From contig JAPLCF010000032.1 of assembly GCA_026392355.1 (NCBI GenBank), forward strand, positions 1-64,000: a stretch of DNA of 64,000 nt, given 5' to 3'. Positions within the stretch are counted from its first letter, which is position 1, and each line of letters starts with the position of its first letter. Made by a program: the position numbers and the translations under genes. Of the stretch, positions 1 to 9,906 are shown piece after piece. A model generated the notes under the pieces. The model saw only the letters and a list, made by a program, of their open reading frames with translations, made no database searches and had not been told where the DNA came from. Origin of the DNA: Actinomycetota bacterium (GTDB lineage: Bacteria > Actinomycetota > Thermoleophilia > Gaiellales > F1-60-MAGs149).

Positions 1-755
1 GACGGCCTTGCGGCCCTGCGCGCCGTAGTCGAGCGTGAGGTCGTTGACGTACATCGCGACGAAGCGGTCGTTGAGCTCCGGCGCGATGCCGCGGCCGTAC
101 TCGATCGCGTAGGCGAGCGCCTCCTCGCGGTGCTCGAGGCCCACGGCCACGGCCTCCTTGAGCACGGCGGAGAGGTCGAGCGCGCGATCCTCCGGCACGT
201 CGCGACGCATCGCGACGGCGCCGAGCGGCAGCGGCAGGCCCGTGTCGCCCTCCCACCACGCGCCGAGATCGAGCACGCGCTTGAAGCCCTCCTGCTCCCA
301 CGTCAGCTGGCCCTCATGGATCACGACGCCGGCCGCGACATCGCCCGACGAGACCGCGTCCATGATCGCCTCGAAGTCGAGCTGCACCGGCTCGAACGCC
401 GGCAGCGCCAAACGGGCGGTGAGAAACGCGGTGGTCTGCGGACCGGGCACAGCAACGCGCTGGCCGGCGAGGTCGGCAGGTGCGAGGTCGGTTTTGGCGA
501 TCACGACCGGGCCGTAGCCCTCGCCGAGCGAGGCGCCGTGGCCGAGCAGGCGGTACGTGTCCTGCACGCCGGGGTACGCGCCGACAGACATGGCGGTCGC
601 CTCGAGGCGACCCTCACCCGCCCACACGTTGAGCGTCTGAATATCGGCCGGCACGAGCTCGATCTCGAAGCCGCGCAGGTCGAGCGCGTTCTCCGCGATC
701 GCCCACACCATGAAGGCGTCATCAGGGTCCGGGCTATGTCCGACGCGTACGTGCA
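1..755 (-). CDS. mqnD: MqnD/MqnA-family menaquinone (futalosine pathway) enzyme, 3' end truncated by window edge
   Basis: Reverse-strand translation VHVRVGHSPDPDDAFMVWAIAENALDLRGFEIELVPADIQTLNVWAG...FVAMYVNDLTLDYGAQGRKAV; family motifs HSPDPDDAFM and YVNDxTLDYG; GTG start at 755. Confidence 0.85.
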
Positions 756-853
756 CGAGGTCTCCAGCGGTCGATGTGGTGCGAGCCTACCAATGCTCTG
801 TTTCGCCCACGCCGTGCGCGCGGACGGGCTGTGCTCCGGCTAGGCTTCCGGCC

Positions 854-1090
854 ATGAGCGATCACGACGCCATCCCGCCCAGCCCCCAGCACCGCGACGA
901 GGAGATCCTGCAGCACGTGCTGCGCGAGGTCCACGCCGGCCGCTCCCTCGACGATGTCATGCAGGACACGTACGTCGTTGAGCGCCAGGAGGCCGGTTCG
1001 CACGAGAAGGTGCTGGACCATCCTGAGGTCGCCGAGGTCGTCGGCGACGAGATCATCGCGCAGATGCGCGCGATGCTCGACAACATCTAG
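854..1090 (+). CDS. small hypothetical protein (78 aa)
   Basis: ORF MSDHDAIPPSPQHRDEEILQHVLREVHAGRSLDDVMQDTYVV...; fits between mqnD and the ornithine cyclodeaminase-like gene. Confidence 0.6.
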   Translation: MSDHDAIPPSPQHRDEEILQHVLREVHAGRSLDDVMQDTYVVERQEAGSHEKVLDHPEVAEVVGDEIIAQMRAMLDNI

Positions 1091-1968
1091 GCCTTCAGCG
1101 CGGCACGCGCCAAGGCGAGCAGCCCCGGCGTCGAATCGATCAGCTTTGCCACGACGAGGTCGTCGGGCTTGACGCGCGCATCGACTGCACCGGTGAGGAC
1201 GTCGTGCAGCGGCGTGACCTCCTGCCAGTCGAGGTGGCCCTCGTCGACGCACTCGCGTAGGTCGTCGGCGATCACGCGCGCCACCATCGGGGCGTCGCAT
1301 GCCACGAACGCGGCGTCGGCCAGCAGGCGGTAGTCGAGCTCGCGACGACCACGGCGGTCGGCGCCCAAGGCGAGGACGGATGCACCGGGCGCAACCCAGT
1401 CGGCGCGCAGCGCCGGGTCGCGGGCGTTCGTGGCCGTCACGACGAGCGAGGCATCGCGCACCGCAGTGGCGGCATCTCCCACGATCTTGCCGAGCGCGGC
1501 GGCCTCGGCAGCCGCGGCCGGATCGGGATCATGGATCGTGATCTTCGCGAGGTGGAGTGTCTGGCCAAGCTCGGCGATCGTGCGGCGGGCAAGCGGCCCC
1601 GCACCGAGCACGCCGAGCGTGACCGGCCCCTCCCCCAGCAGGCGCGGCGCGATGAGGCCGGCCGTGGCGGCGACGGCGGCCACTGCAGTTTCGTCTGCGC
1701 CGAAGGCGCCGATCGTCGAACCCTCCGGGTCGATAATCGTGCACGTGCGCGACGAGGTGCGGCGCCCGCCAGCGGTGATCAGCACCGCGCGGTAGCCGTC
1801 GGCGTCGATCGTGGTCGTCACGCCCGTCCAGCCGTCGCCACGCAGCATCACCTGCGGTGCGGGCAGGTCGTCGAAGTCATCGGGCTCCACGCGCAGCGCG
1901 GTATCGATGATCGCCCGCACCTGCGCGGGCTTGAGCCGCGCGATCGCCTTCTGCAGATCGACGGCCAC
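1087..1968 (-). CDS. ornithine cyclodeaminase / mu-crystallin family protein
   Basis: VAVDLQKAIARLKPAQVRA...GEGPVTLGVLGAGPLARRTIAELGQ (Rossmann glycine motif); VVTATNARDP; GTG start preferred over the longer ORF. Confidence 0.7.
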   Translation of the reverse strand: MAVDLQKAIARLKPAQVRAIIDTALRVEPDDFDDLPAPQVMLRGDGWTGVTTTIDADGYRAVLITAGGRRTSSRTCTIIDPEGSTIGAFGADETAVAAVAATAGLIAPRLLGEGPVTLGVLGAGPLARRTIAELGQTLHLAKITIHDPDPAAAAEAAALGKIVGDAATAVRDASLVVTATNARDPALRADWVAPGASVLALGADRRGRRELDYRLLADAAFVACDAPMVARVIADDLRECVDEGHLDWQEVTPLHDVLTGAVDARVKPDDLVVAKLIDSTPGLLALARAALKA

Positions 1969-1970
1969 CG

Positions 1971-2369
1971 CTACTCCATCGCGCGATGCAGCACGACGAC
2001 GGCGAGGGCCTCGACCGCCAACACCGCATCGCCGCGCAGATCCTCGACGACCGTCGCGGTGCACGGGCACGTGTCGGGCACCACACCGGCGAGCTCGGCG
2101 AGCGCGCCTTGCAACGCATCGCCGTAGCCGTCTTCCATCAGGCCCGACGCGGTCTCGAGCGCGGCGCGCGAGCCAGCGGAGGACGACTCTCTGGGGTTGC
2201 CCTCGGCCGCCGCGAGCAGCAGACCGCGACGCGAGACGGCGTTGAGCTCGTCCTCGTCGATCGCGAGCGCGTCGAAAACAAGGTCGATCAGCACGGGTGC
2301 GGCGGCAGGGGTGCGGTCCTCGGGCTCAAGCCCGACGAGCGCCTCCTCGATTGCAAACAGGGCCTCCAT
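1971..2369 (-). CDS. hypothetical protein
   Basis: MEALFAIEEALVGLEPEDRTPAAAPVLIDLVFDALAIDEDELNAVSRRG...; internal ATG of ORF 1971..3101; abuts the downstream gene. Confidence 0.55.
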   Translation of the reverse strand: MEALFAIEEALVGLEPEDRTPAAAPVLIDLVFDALAIDEDELNAVSRRGLLLAAAEGNPRESSSAGSRAALETASGLMEDGYGDALQGALAELAGVVPDTCPCTATVVEDLRGDAVLAVEALAVVVLHRAME

Positions 2370-2394
2370 TTGGGGGCAGCGTAGCCGCGTTTGG

Positions 2395-3126
2395 CTAGCG
2401 GAGTCCGAGCGCCGTGCGCAACGCGCGCGTCTGGCGGCGCGCCACCTCGAGCGCCGTACCGTTCTTGTCTGACAGCCGCACCTGTACGCGCCCCTCACCG
2501 ACGGGCTCGAGGGCCGCAACGAGCGCGAGGTTGACGATCTGCGAGCGGTGGATGCGCATGAACGTGCTGGGCAACAGATCCTCCAGCGCACGCAGCGAAC
2601 GCGGCGAGCCGAGCACACGGCCGTCGGCAAGGGCGATGCGCGAACGGTCGCGATCGGCCTCGGCGTACGCGACCTCGGCCGGGTCAACCAGCAGCGTCTC
2701 CTCCCCATCGCCATCGACGGGAATGCGCGCCTCGATCGCGGCGCCGGGCGCGGTGCCGGCGCGGATCGCCGCGACGCGGCGAACCGTGGTGAGCAAGCGA
2801 TCCTCGCGCACCGGCTTGAGCAGGTAGTCGACGGCCTCGACGGAGAACGCCTGGATCGCGCGGTCGTCGTGGGCCGTGACGAACACGACCGTCGGTCGGT
2901 GCGGCAATGCAGCCAGCGTCTTGGCGAGCTCGATGCCGCCCTTGCCGCCCGGCATCGAGATGTCGAGGAACACGACGTCGTACGCCATGCGCTCGGCCAG
3001 CACCAGCGCCTCGCGGGCACTTGCGGCCTCGCCCGCCACCTCGATGCCGTCGATGCCGGTGAGGAGGTGGCGCAGCTCGCCGCGGGCCGGCGCCTCGTCA
3101 TCGACGATCAGCGCCAGCAGCGTCAT
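2395..3126 (-). CDS. LytTR-type response regulator
   Basis: Receiver domain MTLLALIVDDEAPARGELRHLL...VVFLDISMPG...VFVTAHDDRAIQAF...DYLLKPV plus LytTR-like C-terminus (FMRIHRSQIVNLALV); overlaps histidine kinase. Confidence 0.88.
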   Translation of the reverse strand: MTLLALIVDDEAPARGELRHLLTGIDGIEVAGEAASAREALVLAERMAYDVVFLDISMPGGKGGIELAKTLAALPHRPTVVFVTAHDDRAIQAFSVEAVDYLLKPVREDRLLTTVRRVAAIRAGTAPGAAIEARIPVDGDGEETLLVDPAEVAYAEADRDRSRIALADGRVLGSPRSLRALEDLLPSTFMRIHRSQIVNLALVAALEPVGEGRVQVRLSDKNGTALEVARRQTRALRTALGLR

Positions 3127-4523
3127 GCCGCCACCTCAACGTGGGCCGGCGGCTCGATCGGCACGAGGATGCTGATCGACGTGCCGAGCACCGGCGCGCT
3201 CGCGATGCGGAGCCGGCCCTCGTCGCCGTAGTACGCCTGGATGCGGCGATGCACCGACGCGAGGCCAAGGCCCGCCGCGCCGCTGCCGTAGCCCGGCTCG
3301 AGCACGCGCTCGGCGTCTTCTTGCGCGATGCCACGGCCGTTGTCGCGCACGATCACACGCAGGCGACCGAAGCGCACATCGGCGCGCACGACGACGCGCA
3401 ACGGCTGGTCGGTCTTGCCGTGCTTGATCGCGTTCTCGACGAGCGGTTGCACGAGAAACGGCGGCACCATCACCTCGTTGGCCGCGGGGCTGATGCGGCG
3501 ATCGATCACGAGGGCCTGGCCAAAGCGCGCCTGCTCGAGCTCGAGGTACGCCTCCACGTGCCGCATCTCGTCGGCGAACGAGACGAACTGCGACGGCTGG
3601 CGCAGCGTGGAGCGGCAGTACTCGGCGAACGTGGTGATGAGGTGCCTTGCCTCGTCGGGCTGCGTGCGGATAAACGCGGCGATCGTGTTGAGCGCGTTGA
3701 ACAGGAAGTGCGGCTCGATCTGCGCCTGCAAGGCGGCGAGCTCGGCGGAGGCGCTGGCGCGAGCGTGCACCTCGACCTCACCGGCGGCGAGCGCGTTCGA
3801 GACGAGGCCGCACAGCGACTCCATGACCGCGCGCTCCTGGTCGGAGATCTCGAGTGCGCCCTCAGAGAACGCGATGATCGAGCCGATCGCGCGACCGCGC
3901 ACAATCAGCGGCCCGACGACGGCCGAACGCAGCGGACACGTGGAGATGCAGCCGTGGCGCCAGCCGGCGGGCAGGCGCGCGACGCGCTCCTCGTCCATTG
4001 CCTGCACCGCGCCGGGCGGTGCTGCCGTACCAGCACCGTGATGGTCTGCCGCGAGGCCCACGTGTGCGAGCACCTGGCTGCGATCCGACACCGCGAGCGC
4101 GGCGTAGCCCAAACGCTCCTGCGCCTCACGGGCCAGCAACTGGGCAGCCGCGGGCGTGAGGCCCTCGCGCAGCACCGGCGTGGTGATCGCCACGATCTCG
4201 AGGATTGCGGCGGCCGGACCGCTGCCCAACACGCTGCCGTCCCGCATCGAGGAGCGCACGAGACCCAGGAAGAGCACCAGTAGGAACGTGGTGATCGCCA
4301 CGACGGGCACGACCGCAACGGCGCGCACATCCCAGCGAGAGAAGGCCTCGAGCGCGAGGCCAACGAGGCCCGCCTGGAACAGACCGATGATTGCCGCCGC
4401 CAGCATTGGCCCGCGCAAATCCGCCCAATGGCGGCGCCCGGCACGCGCCGAACGGCCGCGCTGGCTCGAGATCCACGTAAACGGCGCGTCGCGTCGCTGC
4501 TCGTCGGGGTCGAGAGGGTCCAC
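3123..4523 (-). CDS. LytS-like sensor histidine kinase (GAF, His_kinase, HATPase)
   Basis: AELAALQAQIEPHFLFNALNTIAAFIRTQPDEARHL; VQPLVENAIKHG; GLGLASVHRRIQAYYG. Confidence 0.88.
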   Translation of the reverse strand: MDPLDPDEQRRDAPFTWISSQRGRSARAGRRHWADLRGPMLAAAIIGLFQAGLVGLALEAFSRWDVRAVAVVPVVAITTFLLVLFLGLVRSSMRDGSVLGSGPAAAILEIVAITTPVLREGLTPAAAQLLAREAQERLGYAALAVSDRSQVLAHVGLAADHHGAGTAAPPGAVQAMDEERVARLPAGWRHGCISTCPLRSAVVGPLIVRGRAIGSIIAFSEGALEISDQERAVMESLCGLVSNALAAGEVEVHARASASAELAALQAQIEPHFLFNALNTIAAFIRTQPDEARHLITTFAEYCRSTLRQPSQFVSFADEMRHVEAYLELEQARFGQALVIDRRISPAANEVMVPPFLVQPLVENAIKHGKTDQPLRVVVRADVRFGRLRVIVRDNGRGIAQEDAERVLEPGYGSGAAGLGLASVHRRIQAYYGDEGRLRIASAPVLGTSISILVPIEPPAHVEVAA

Positions 4524-4602
4524 TGCGGTTGATGCTACCCGGGGTGCGAGCGGGATCGCACTAGGGAACCCAGACGACGGGTATCATGGGTCGCCGGTAG
4601 CA

Positions 4603-6462
4603 ATGGCCCAATCTCCGCCTGCCCGCACCCCTCTACAGCCCGGCTCCGGCCCCGGCCCGCGCACGGTTTACCGTGCCGCGCCTCGGCGTGCCCGCAAGAG
4701 CACGCGCAACCGTCGCATCGCCGTACTGGTGATCCTCGTGCTGGTCGCGCTCGTGATCGTCCGCGGCCTGACGATGCGCGGCGAGGTAGCACCCGGGGTA
4801 ACCGTCAACGGCGTCGAGATCGGTGGCCTGTCGCCCGAGGATGCCCGGCTGAAGCTGAAGGACGAACTCGCGCCCCAGCTCGATACGACGATCGCCGTGA
4901 CACTCGACGCGCAGACGGCGCCGATGAATCCCGCCGAGTTGGATGCCCGTGTCGACTACCGCCGGACCGTCGAACGCGCCATGCAGACGGGACGCCTACA
5001 GTCGCTGCTCCTGCCGCTCATCCACTCGTCAGAGCTCGCACCCACGATCGCAACCCCCGCGCGCGCCCGCATCCCCGCGAATCTCCGCATGATCTCCGAG
5101 CCCGCGCGCAACGCGACCGTGCGCATTGCCAACGGCAAGACGACCATCTCGCCGGCCCGCGACGGCCACTCGATCTCGCCGCGTGCGATCCTGCTGGCCA
5201 CCGCCACGGCTGCGCTCGATGGCAAGCGCAAGCTCGTGCTCAAGTCGGAGGTGACCAAGCCGACCATCTCGACGGAGGCGGCGAAGGCTGCTGCCTCGCA
5301 AGCCGTCGAGCTCGCCTCGGCACCTGTCGCGCTCAACGCCGACGGCCAACGCGTTGGTGCGCTGCCCACCGCCGCGCTGCAGAACGCCGTGATGGTGCGC
5401 AACATCGATGGCAAGGCGACGATCACGTTCTCGCCCAAGATTCTCGCCCCGGCCGTAACCGAGGTGCTGGGCACGAAGATCCGCGAGCCGCAGAACGCCA
5501 TGTGGGACACCAACGGCCAGCGCGCCTGGGTGGAGCCCGCCAAGGAGGGCATTGGCTTCGACGCGCAGAAGGTGGCCGACGCCGTGCGCGCCGCAGCGCT
5601 CGGCGGCGGCGCTCGCCAGGCCGACATCGAGCTCACCCGCACGCCGCCGCGGCGCTCGACGGCCGACGCCGAGAAGTTCGGCATCACCACGAAGATCGCG
5701 GGCGCCACGACCGAGCTCGGCGACTCGTCGGAGAACCGCATCCACAACGTCGCCCTGATGGCCGATATCCTCGACAACCGCCTCGTGATGCCCGGCGAGC
5801 AGTTCTCGTTCAACGACGCCGTCGGCCCGCGCTCGCCCGAGCGCGGCTTCCTCGAAGGACAGGCGATCGTCGGCGGCCTGATGATCCCCTCGATCGGTGG
5901 CGGCGTCTGCCAGGTCGCCTCGACCCTCTACGACGCAGTATTCGCGGGCGGCCTTGAGGTCGACGAGCGCCACAACCACGACTTCTATATCTCGCACTAC
6001 GGTGACGGCATGGACGCCACCGTCTCGTGGGATGGCCCTGACTTCCGCTTCACCAACAACACCGAGCACCCCGTGCTGATCCGCGCCACCGCCGACAACA
6101 GCACGATGATCGTCAACCTCTACTCATCCCCGTCTGACGGCCGCGTCGTCGAGACGCGTGTCAGCGAACGCTACGCGCTCAAGGAGCCCGAGAAGCGCTA
6201 CATCGAGGATCCGACCGCGCCGCCGAAGACCGTCGTGCCGTACACCGACGGTCAGGCCGGCTTCGCGGTCGACGTCACGCGCATCGTGAAGCGCGACGGC
6301 AAGGTGCTGTCGGAGGATGTCTTCGTGTCGACGTACAACACGCAGCCACAGTGGTTCATCGTCGGTCCCGGTGCGTTCCCGCCCGGCGATGGGATCACCG
6401 AGGCGCCGCCGTACGGGTGGGTTAGCCCGTACGACCCGAACCCGCCGAAGACCGTCTCCTAG
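4603..6462 (+). CDS. VanW family protein with peptidoglycan-binding-like N-terminal domains
   Basis: TM helix then GVTVNGVEIGGLSPEDARLKL; VanW region FSFNDAVGPRSPERGFLEGQAIVGGLMIPSIGGGVCQVASTLYDAVFAGGLEVDERHNHDF. Confidence 0.88.
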   Translation: MAQSPPARTPLQPGSGPGPRTVYRAAPRRARKSTRNRRIAVLVILVLVALVIVRGLTMRGEVAPGVTVNGVEIGGLSPEDARLKLKDELAPQLDTTIAVTLDAQTAPMNPAELDARVDYRRTVERAMQTGRLQSLLLPLIHSSELAPTIATPARARIPANLRMISEPARNATVRIANGKTTISPARDGHSISPRAILLATATAALDGKRKLVLKSEVTKPTISTEAAKAAASQAVELASAPVALNADGQRVGALPTAALQNAVMVRNIDGKATITFSPKILAPAVTEVLGTKIREPQNAMWDTNGQRAWVEPAKEGIGFDAQKVADAVRAAALGGGARQADIELTRTPPRRSTADAEKFGITTKIAGATTELGDSSENRIHNVALMADILDNRLVMPGEQFSFNDAVGPRSPERGFLEGQAIVGGLMIPSIGGGVCQVASTLYDAVFAGGLEVDERHNHDFYISHYGDGMDATVSWDGPDFRFTNNTEHPVLIRATADNSTMIVNLYSSPSDGRVVETRVSERYALKEPEKRYIEDPTAPPKTVVPYTDGQAGFAVDVTRIVKRDGKVLSEDVFVSTYNTQPQWFIVGPGAFPPGDGITEAPPYGWVSPYDPNPPKTVS

Positions 6463-7466
6463 CTCGGCGCCGGACCGCTCGAGTCGCGCACGACCATCGT
6501 CGGTGCGATCACGACACGATGGTCGCCACGATCGCCTGCGAGATAGTCGACGAGGAAGCCGACGGCAGCACGCGCCGTACGGTCGATGCTCCAATTGACG
6601 CTCGTGAGCGGCGGATCGACGAGACGCGAGAGCGGGTGGTCATCGAAGCCCACGACGGAGATGTCACGGGGCACCTGGAGGCCCAGCTCGCGGCAGCCAT
6701 GGAGCACGCCGTACGCGATCGAGTCGGAGAGGCAGAAGATTGCGGTCGGACGGTCGGCGCGCTCGAGCACCTCAAGTGCGAGCGGGCGCGAGCCGTCGAG
6801 CGAGTAGGCGCACTGCACGATCTCGCAGTCGAGCCCAAGCGTCGCGGCCTGCTCTCGTACCGCGCGCTCCGTCGGCCGGTCCGGCGACGCCTCGACGGCC
6901 CACGACAGCACGGCGATGCGCCGATGTCCGAGGGAGTGCAGGTGCCGCAGCATCTCGCCCACGCCCGTGGTCTGGTCGAACGCAACCTCACCCGCCAGCT
7001 CGGCACCGGGCAGACGGCCGGAGATAGTGACCGTCGGCGTGCGCTCCGTCAGCTTGGCCCAGTCGCCACCCGCCGGGCCGATCGGTGCGACCAGCAGGCC
7101 ATCGACGCGCTGCGCAGCGAGGCGGGCGGCGAGCGCAAGCTCCTCGGCCGGGTCGCCATCGGCATCGGCCAGAATCGTGTGCAGGCCATGCGTGCGCAAC
7201 TCGCGCTGCACGGCGTGGGCGAGCGTCTGCTGCCAGAAGTCGGCGAGGCTGCCGACGAGGACGCCGATCGTGCCCGTGCGGCCGCCACGCAGGGCGCGTG
7301 CCACGGGGTCGGCTGAGTAACCGAGCTGGTCGGCCACAGCCTGCACGCGCTCGATCGTTGCGGCCGAGACTCGCTCGCCACGCAGCGCGTAGGACACTGC
7401 GGTGACAGAAAGACCCGTCTCTTCCGCAATCTGCTTGATCGTCGGGCGCTTCGGCGTGGCAGCCAT
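6459..7466 (-). CDS. LacI family transcriptional regulator
   Basis: N-terminal HTH PTIKQIAEETGLSVTAVSYALRGERVSAATIERVQAVADQLGYSADPVARALRGG; periplasmic-binding-like effector domain. Confidence 0.92.
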   Translation of the reverse strand: MAATPKRPTIKQIAEETGLSVTAVSYALRGERVSAATIERVQAVADQLGYSADPVARALRGGRTGTIGVLVGSLADFWQQTLAHAVQRELRTHGLHTILADADGDPAEELALAARLAAQRVDGLLVAPIGPAGGDWAKLTERTPTVTISGRLPGAELAGEVAFDQTTGVGEMLRHLHSLGHRRIAVLSWAVEASPDRPTERAVREQAATLGLDCEIVQCAYSLDGSRPLALEVLERADRPTAIFCLSDSIAYGVLHGCRELGLQVPRDISVVGFDDHPLSRLVDPPLTSVNWSIDRTARAAVGFLVDYLAGDRGDHRVVIAPTMVVRDSSGPAPS

Positions 7467-7664
7467 GGGCGGAGCGTACCGTGCTGCGCCCGTCGCGGGC
7501 GGATTGGTGGGAATTTTGCGCTGTGGAGCGTCAAGCGAGCCCTTTTCCCGCCCTATGTGAATCGTTTCAGTTTATCGTTTCATGTATCGTGTTCGCAACG
7601 GATCGCCGGTTTGCGCGCACGACGCATCCGCCTGCAGTCCGCCCTCGGCTGCCACACTGCGGAC

Positions 7665-8063
7665 ATGCAGCCCGAGCAGATCGCCGCCGGCCTCTTGGAC
7701 GCCTCGCTCCCCCAGTCCGCGTGGACCCACCGCGGCCACATCACCGCCGCGCACGTCCTGATCTCCGAGCACGGGCCAGAGACGACGCTGACGCTCTGCC
7801 GCGAGCGGATCCCCCTGCTCAACGACGCCCACGGCGTGGAGAACTCGCAGACGGGTGGCTACCACGAGACGCTGACCGTCTTCTACGTCGCAGCGGTCGC
7901 CGACGCCGTCCAGCGCGGCCTCACGATCGACGAGACGGTCGCCGAGCTCGACCGTAACGCCGCGCTGCGGTGGTGGAGCGAGCCGGTGCTGATGAGCGTC
8001 GAGGCACGCCGCGGCTTCGTCGCTCCAGACGTCGCCGCGCCGCCGTTTGCGCTGAGCGCCTGA
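7665..8063 (+). CDS. conserved hypothetical protein (132 aa)
   Basis: MQPEQIAAGLLDASLPQSAWTHRGHITAAHVLISEHGPE...; internal ATG of ORF 7557..8063. Confidence 0.65.
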   Translation: MQPEQIAAGLLDASLPQSAWTHRGHITAAHVLISEHGPETTLTLCRERIPLLNDAHGVENSQTGGYHETLTVFYVAAVADAVQRGLTIDETVAELDRNAALRWWSEPVLMSVEARRGFVAPDVAAPPFALSA

Positions 8064-8066
8064 GAT

Positions 8067-9800
8067 CTAGCTGCGCTTGCGCAGCTTGCGGATCTGCGGC
8101 CAGGTGCGCGTGTTGACGATGTCGGCCTTTGTCGCCCAACCGCGACGGGCGGTATCGACGCCGTAGCGCAGGACGTCGAGGCCGCCCGTGTTGTGCGCGT
8201 CGCTGGAGACGCAGAGCTTCACGCCCGCGTTGATCGCAGCTCGTGCGTGCTCGGGCCGCAGGTCGAGGCGCTTGGGGTTCGCGTTGATCTCGAGGAAGGT
8301 GCCGGTGCGGGCACATGCGGCGATCAGTGCCTCGACGTCGACGTCGTACGGCTCGCGACCATCGAGCAGGCGCCCGGTCGGATGTGCGATCACATCGACG
8401 TGCGGATGCTCGATGGCGGCGACCATGCTGGCCGTCAGCTGCTCGCGGTTCTGGCCGCGCACGCCATGGGCTGAGGCGACGACCCAGTCGAGCTCGGCCA
8501 GCACCTCGTCGGGTAGATCAAGCACGCCGCCCGGCAGGATGTCGACCTCGATGCCCGTCAGTAGGTGGAAGCCCTTCGACTCGAGACCCTTCGCCGCCTT
8601 CTGCACGCGCTTGGCGTTGGCGAGCGTCTCGGCCGGATCAAGGCCAATGCCCATGCCGACGGCCTTCGAGTGGTCGGTGACCGCGTAGTACGAAAGCCCG
8701 CGCTCCATCGCCGCCTGCGCCATCTCGGTCGGCGTCCCCTTGCCGTCGGACGCATCGGAGTGGCCGTGGAGGTCGCCCTCGATGTCCTTCAGCTCGACGA
8801 GCTTCGGCAGCGTGCCGTCGGCCGCGGCTTCAATCTCTCCCTGGTGCTCGCGCAGCTCGGGCGGAATCCACGCAAGGCCGAGACGCTTGTAGACATCGGC
8901 CTCTTTCGCGCACGGTTCGGGCTCGCCACCGTCGATCGGTGCGAAGCCGTGCTCGGACAGGCTGAGGCCCTGGTCGCGGGCGCGCTCGCGCAGCGCCACG
9001 TTATGCGCCTTCGAGCCGGTGAAGTGCTGCAGCAGCGAGCCCCACTGCGAGGGGTGGATGACGCGCAGGTCGACCTGCATGCCGTCGTGGAGCACGACCG
9101 ATGCCTTGGCGTCGCCGAGCGCGATCACGTCCTGCACGCCCGGGTGCTCGGCGAAGCGCTGGAGCAGCGGGCCTGGGTCGTCGGACGACGCGACGAGGTC
9201 GACGTCGCCGACAACCTCCTTGCGGCGGCGCAGCGAACCCGCGATCTCGGCCTCGCGACAGCCCGGCTCGGCGCGCAGCGCCTCGACCAGCATTTCCGCG
9301 CGATCGAGCGCGTGGTCGAGCAGGATCACGTGCTTGCGCGGACCACCGCCGGCGTTGAGCGCGTCGAGGATCGTCTGCTCCTTCTTGGCGCCGAGTCCCT
9401 TCAGCTCGCGCAGCTGGCCGGCCTCGCACGCGGCCTTGAGCGCGTCGGGCGAGTCGATGCCAAGCTCGGCATAGAGGCGCTTGGCGGTCTTCGGGCCGAC
9501 GCCCGGCACCCCCATCATCTCGACGATCCCATCGGGGTACTTCTCGCGCAACTTCTCGAGCGCCTGCAGCGTGCCGGTCTCGCGATACTCGTCGACCTTC
9601 GCCGCGATCGTCGCGCCGATGCCCGGCAGGTCGGTGAGCCGACCCTCCTCGGCCATGCGCTCGACCGACTCGGCCGTCGTGCGGAACTGGTCGGCGGCAC
9701 GCCGATACGCGATCACCTTGTGCACGATCGCGCCGTCGAGTTCCGACAGGCTCGCGAGGAGATCAAAGAGATCGGCGACGTCGCTGTTCTTCACCGCCAT
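8067..9800 (-). CDS. polX: DNA polymerase X family / PHP domain protein (PolX)
   Basis: HhH motif GVPGVGPKTAKRLYAELGI; pol X nucleotidyltransferase GSLRRRKEVVGDVDLVAS; C-terminal PHP domain DLHGHSDASDGKGTPTEMA...ISSDAHNT-like. Confidence 0.93.
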   Translation of the reverse strand: MAVKNSDVADLFDLLASLSELDGAIVHKVIAYRRAADQFRTTAESVERMAEEGRLTDLPGIGATIAAKVDEYRETGTLQALEKLREKYPDGIVEMMGVPGVGPKTAKRLYAELGIDSPDALKAACEAGQLRELKGLGAKKEQTILDALNAGGGPRKHVILLDHALDRAEMLVEALRAEPGCREAEIAGSLRRRKEVVGDVDLVASSDDPGPLLQRFAEHPGVQDVIALGDAKASVVLHDGMQVDLRVIHPSQWGSLLQHFTGSKAHNVALRERARDQGLSLSEHGFAPIDGGEPEPCAKEADVYKRLGLAWIPPELREHQGEIEAAADGTLPKLVELKDIEGDLHGHSDASDGKGTPTEMAQAAMERGLSYYAVTDHSKAVGMGIGLDPAETLANAKRVQKAAKGLESKGFHLLTGIEVDILPGGVLDLPDEVLAELDWVVASAHGVRGQNREQLTASMVAAIEHPHVDVIAHPTGRLLDGREPYDVDVEALIAACARTGTFLEINANPKRLDLRPEHARAAINAGVKLCVSSDAHNTGGLDVLRYGVDTARRGWATKADIVNTRTWPQIRKLRKRS

Positions 9801-9906
9801 GGCCGACTCCGTCGCTGCATGTCCGCAACGTCGCACACCCGCGGGGCGTCCGCAAGCGACACCCGGTGCGGCTCCCACTCAGGAACGTGCGGCATGATCC
9901 GTCCGA

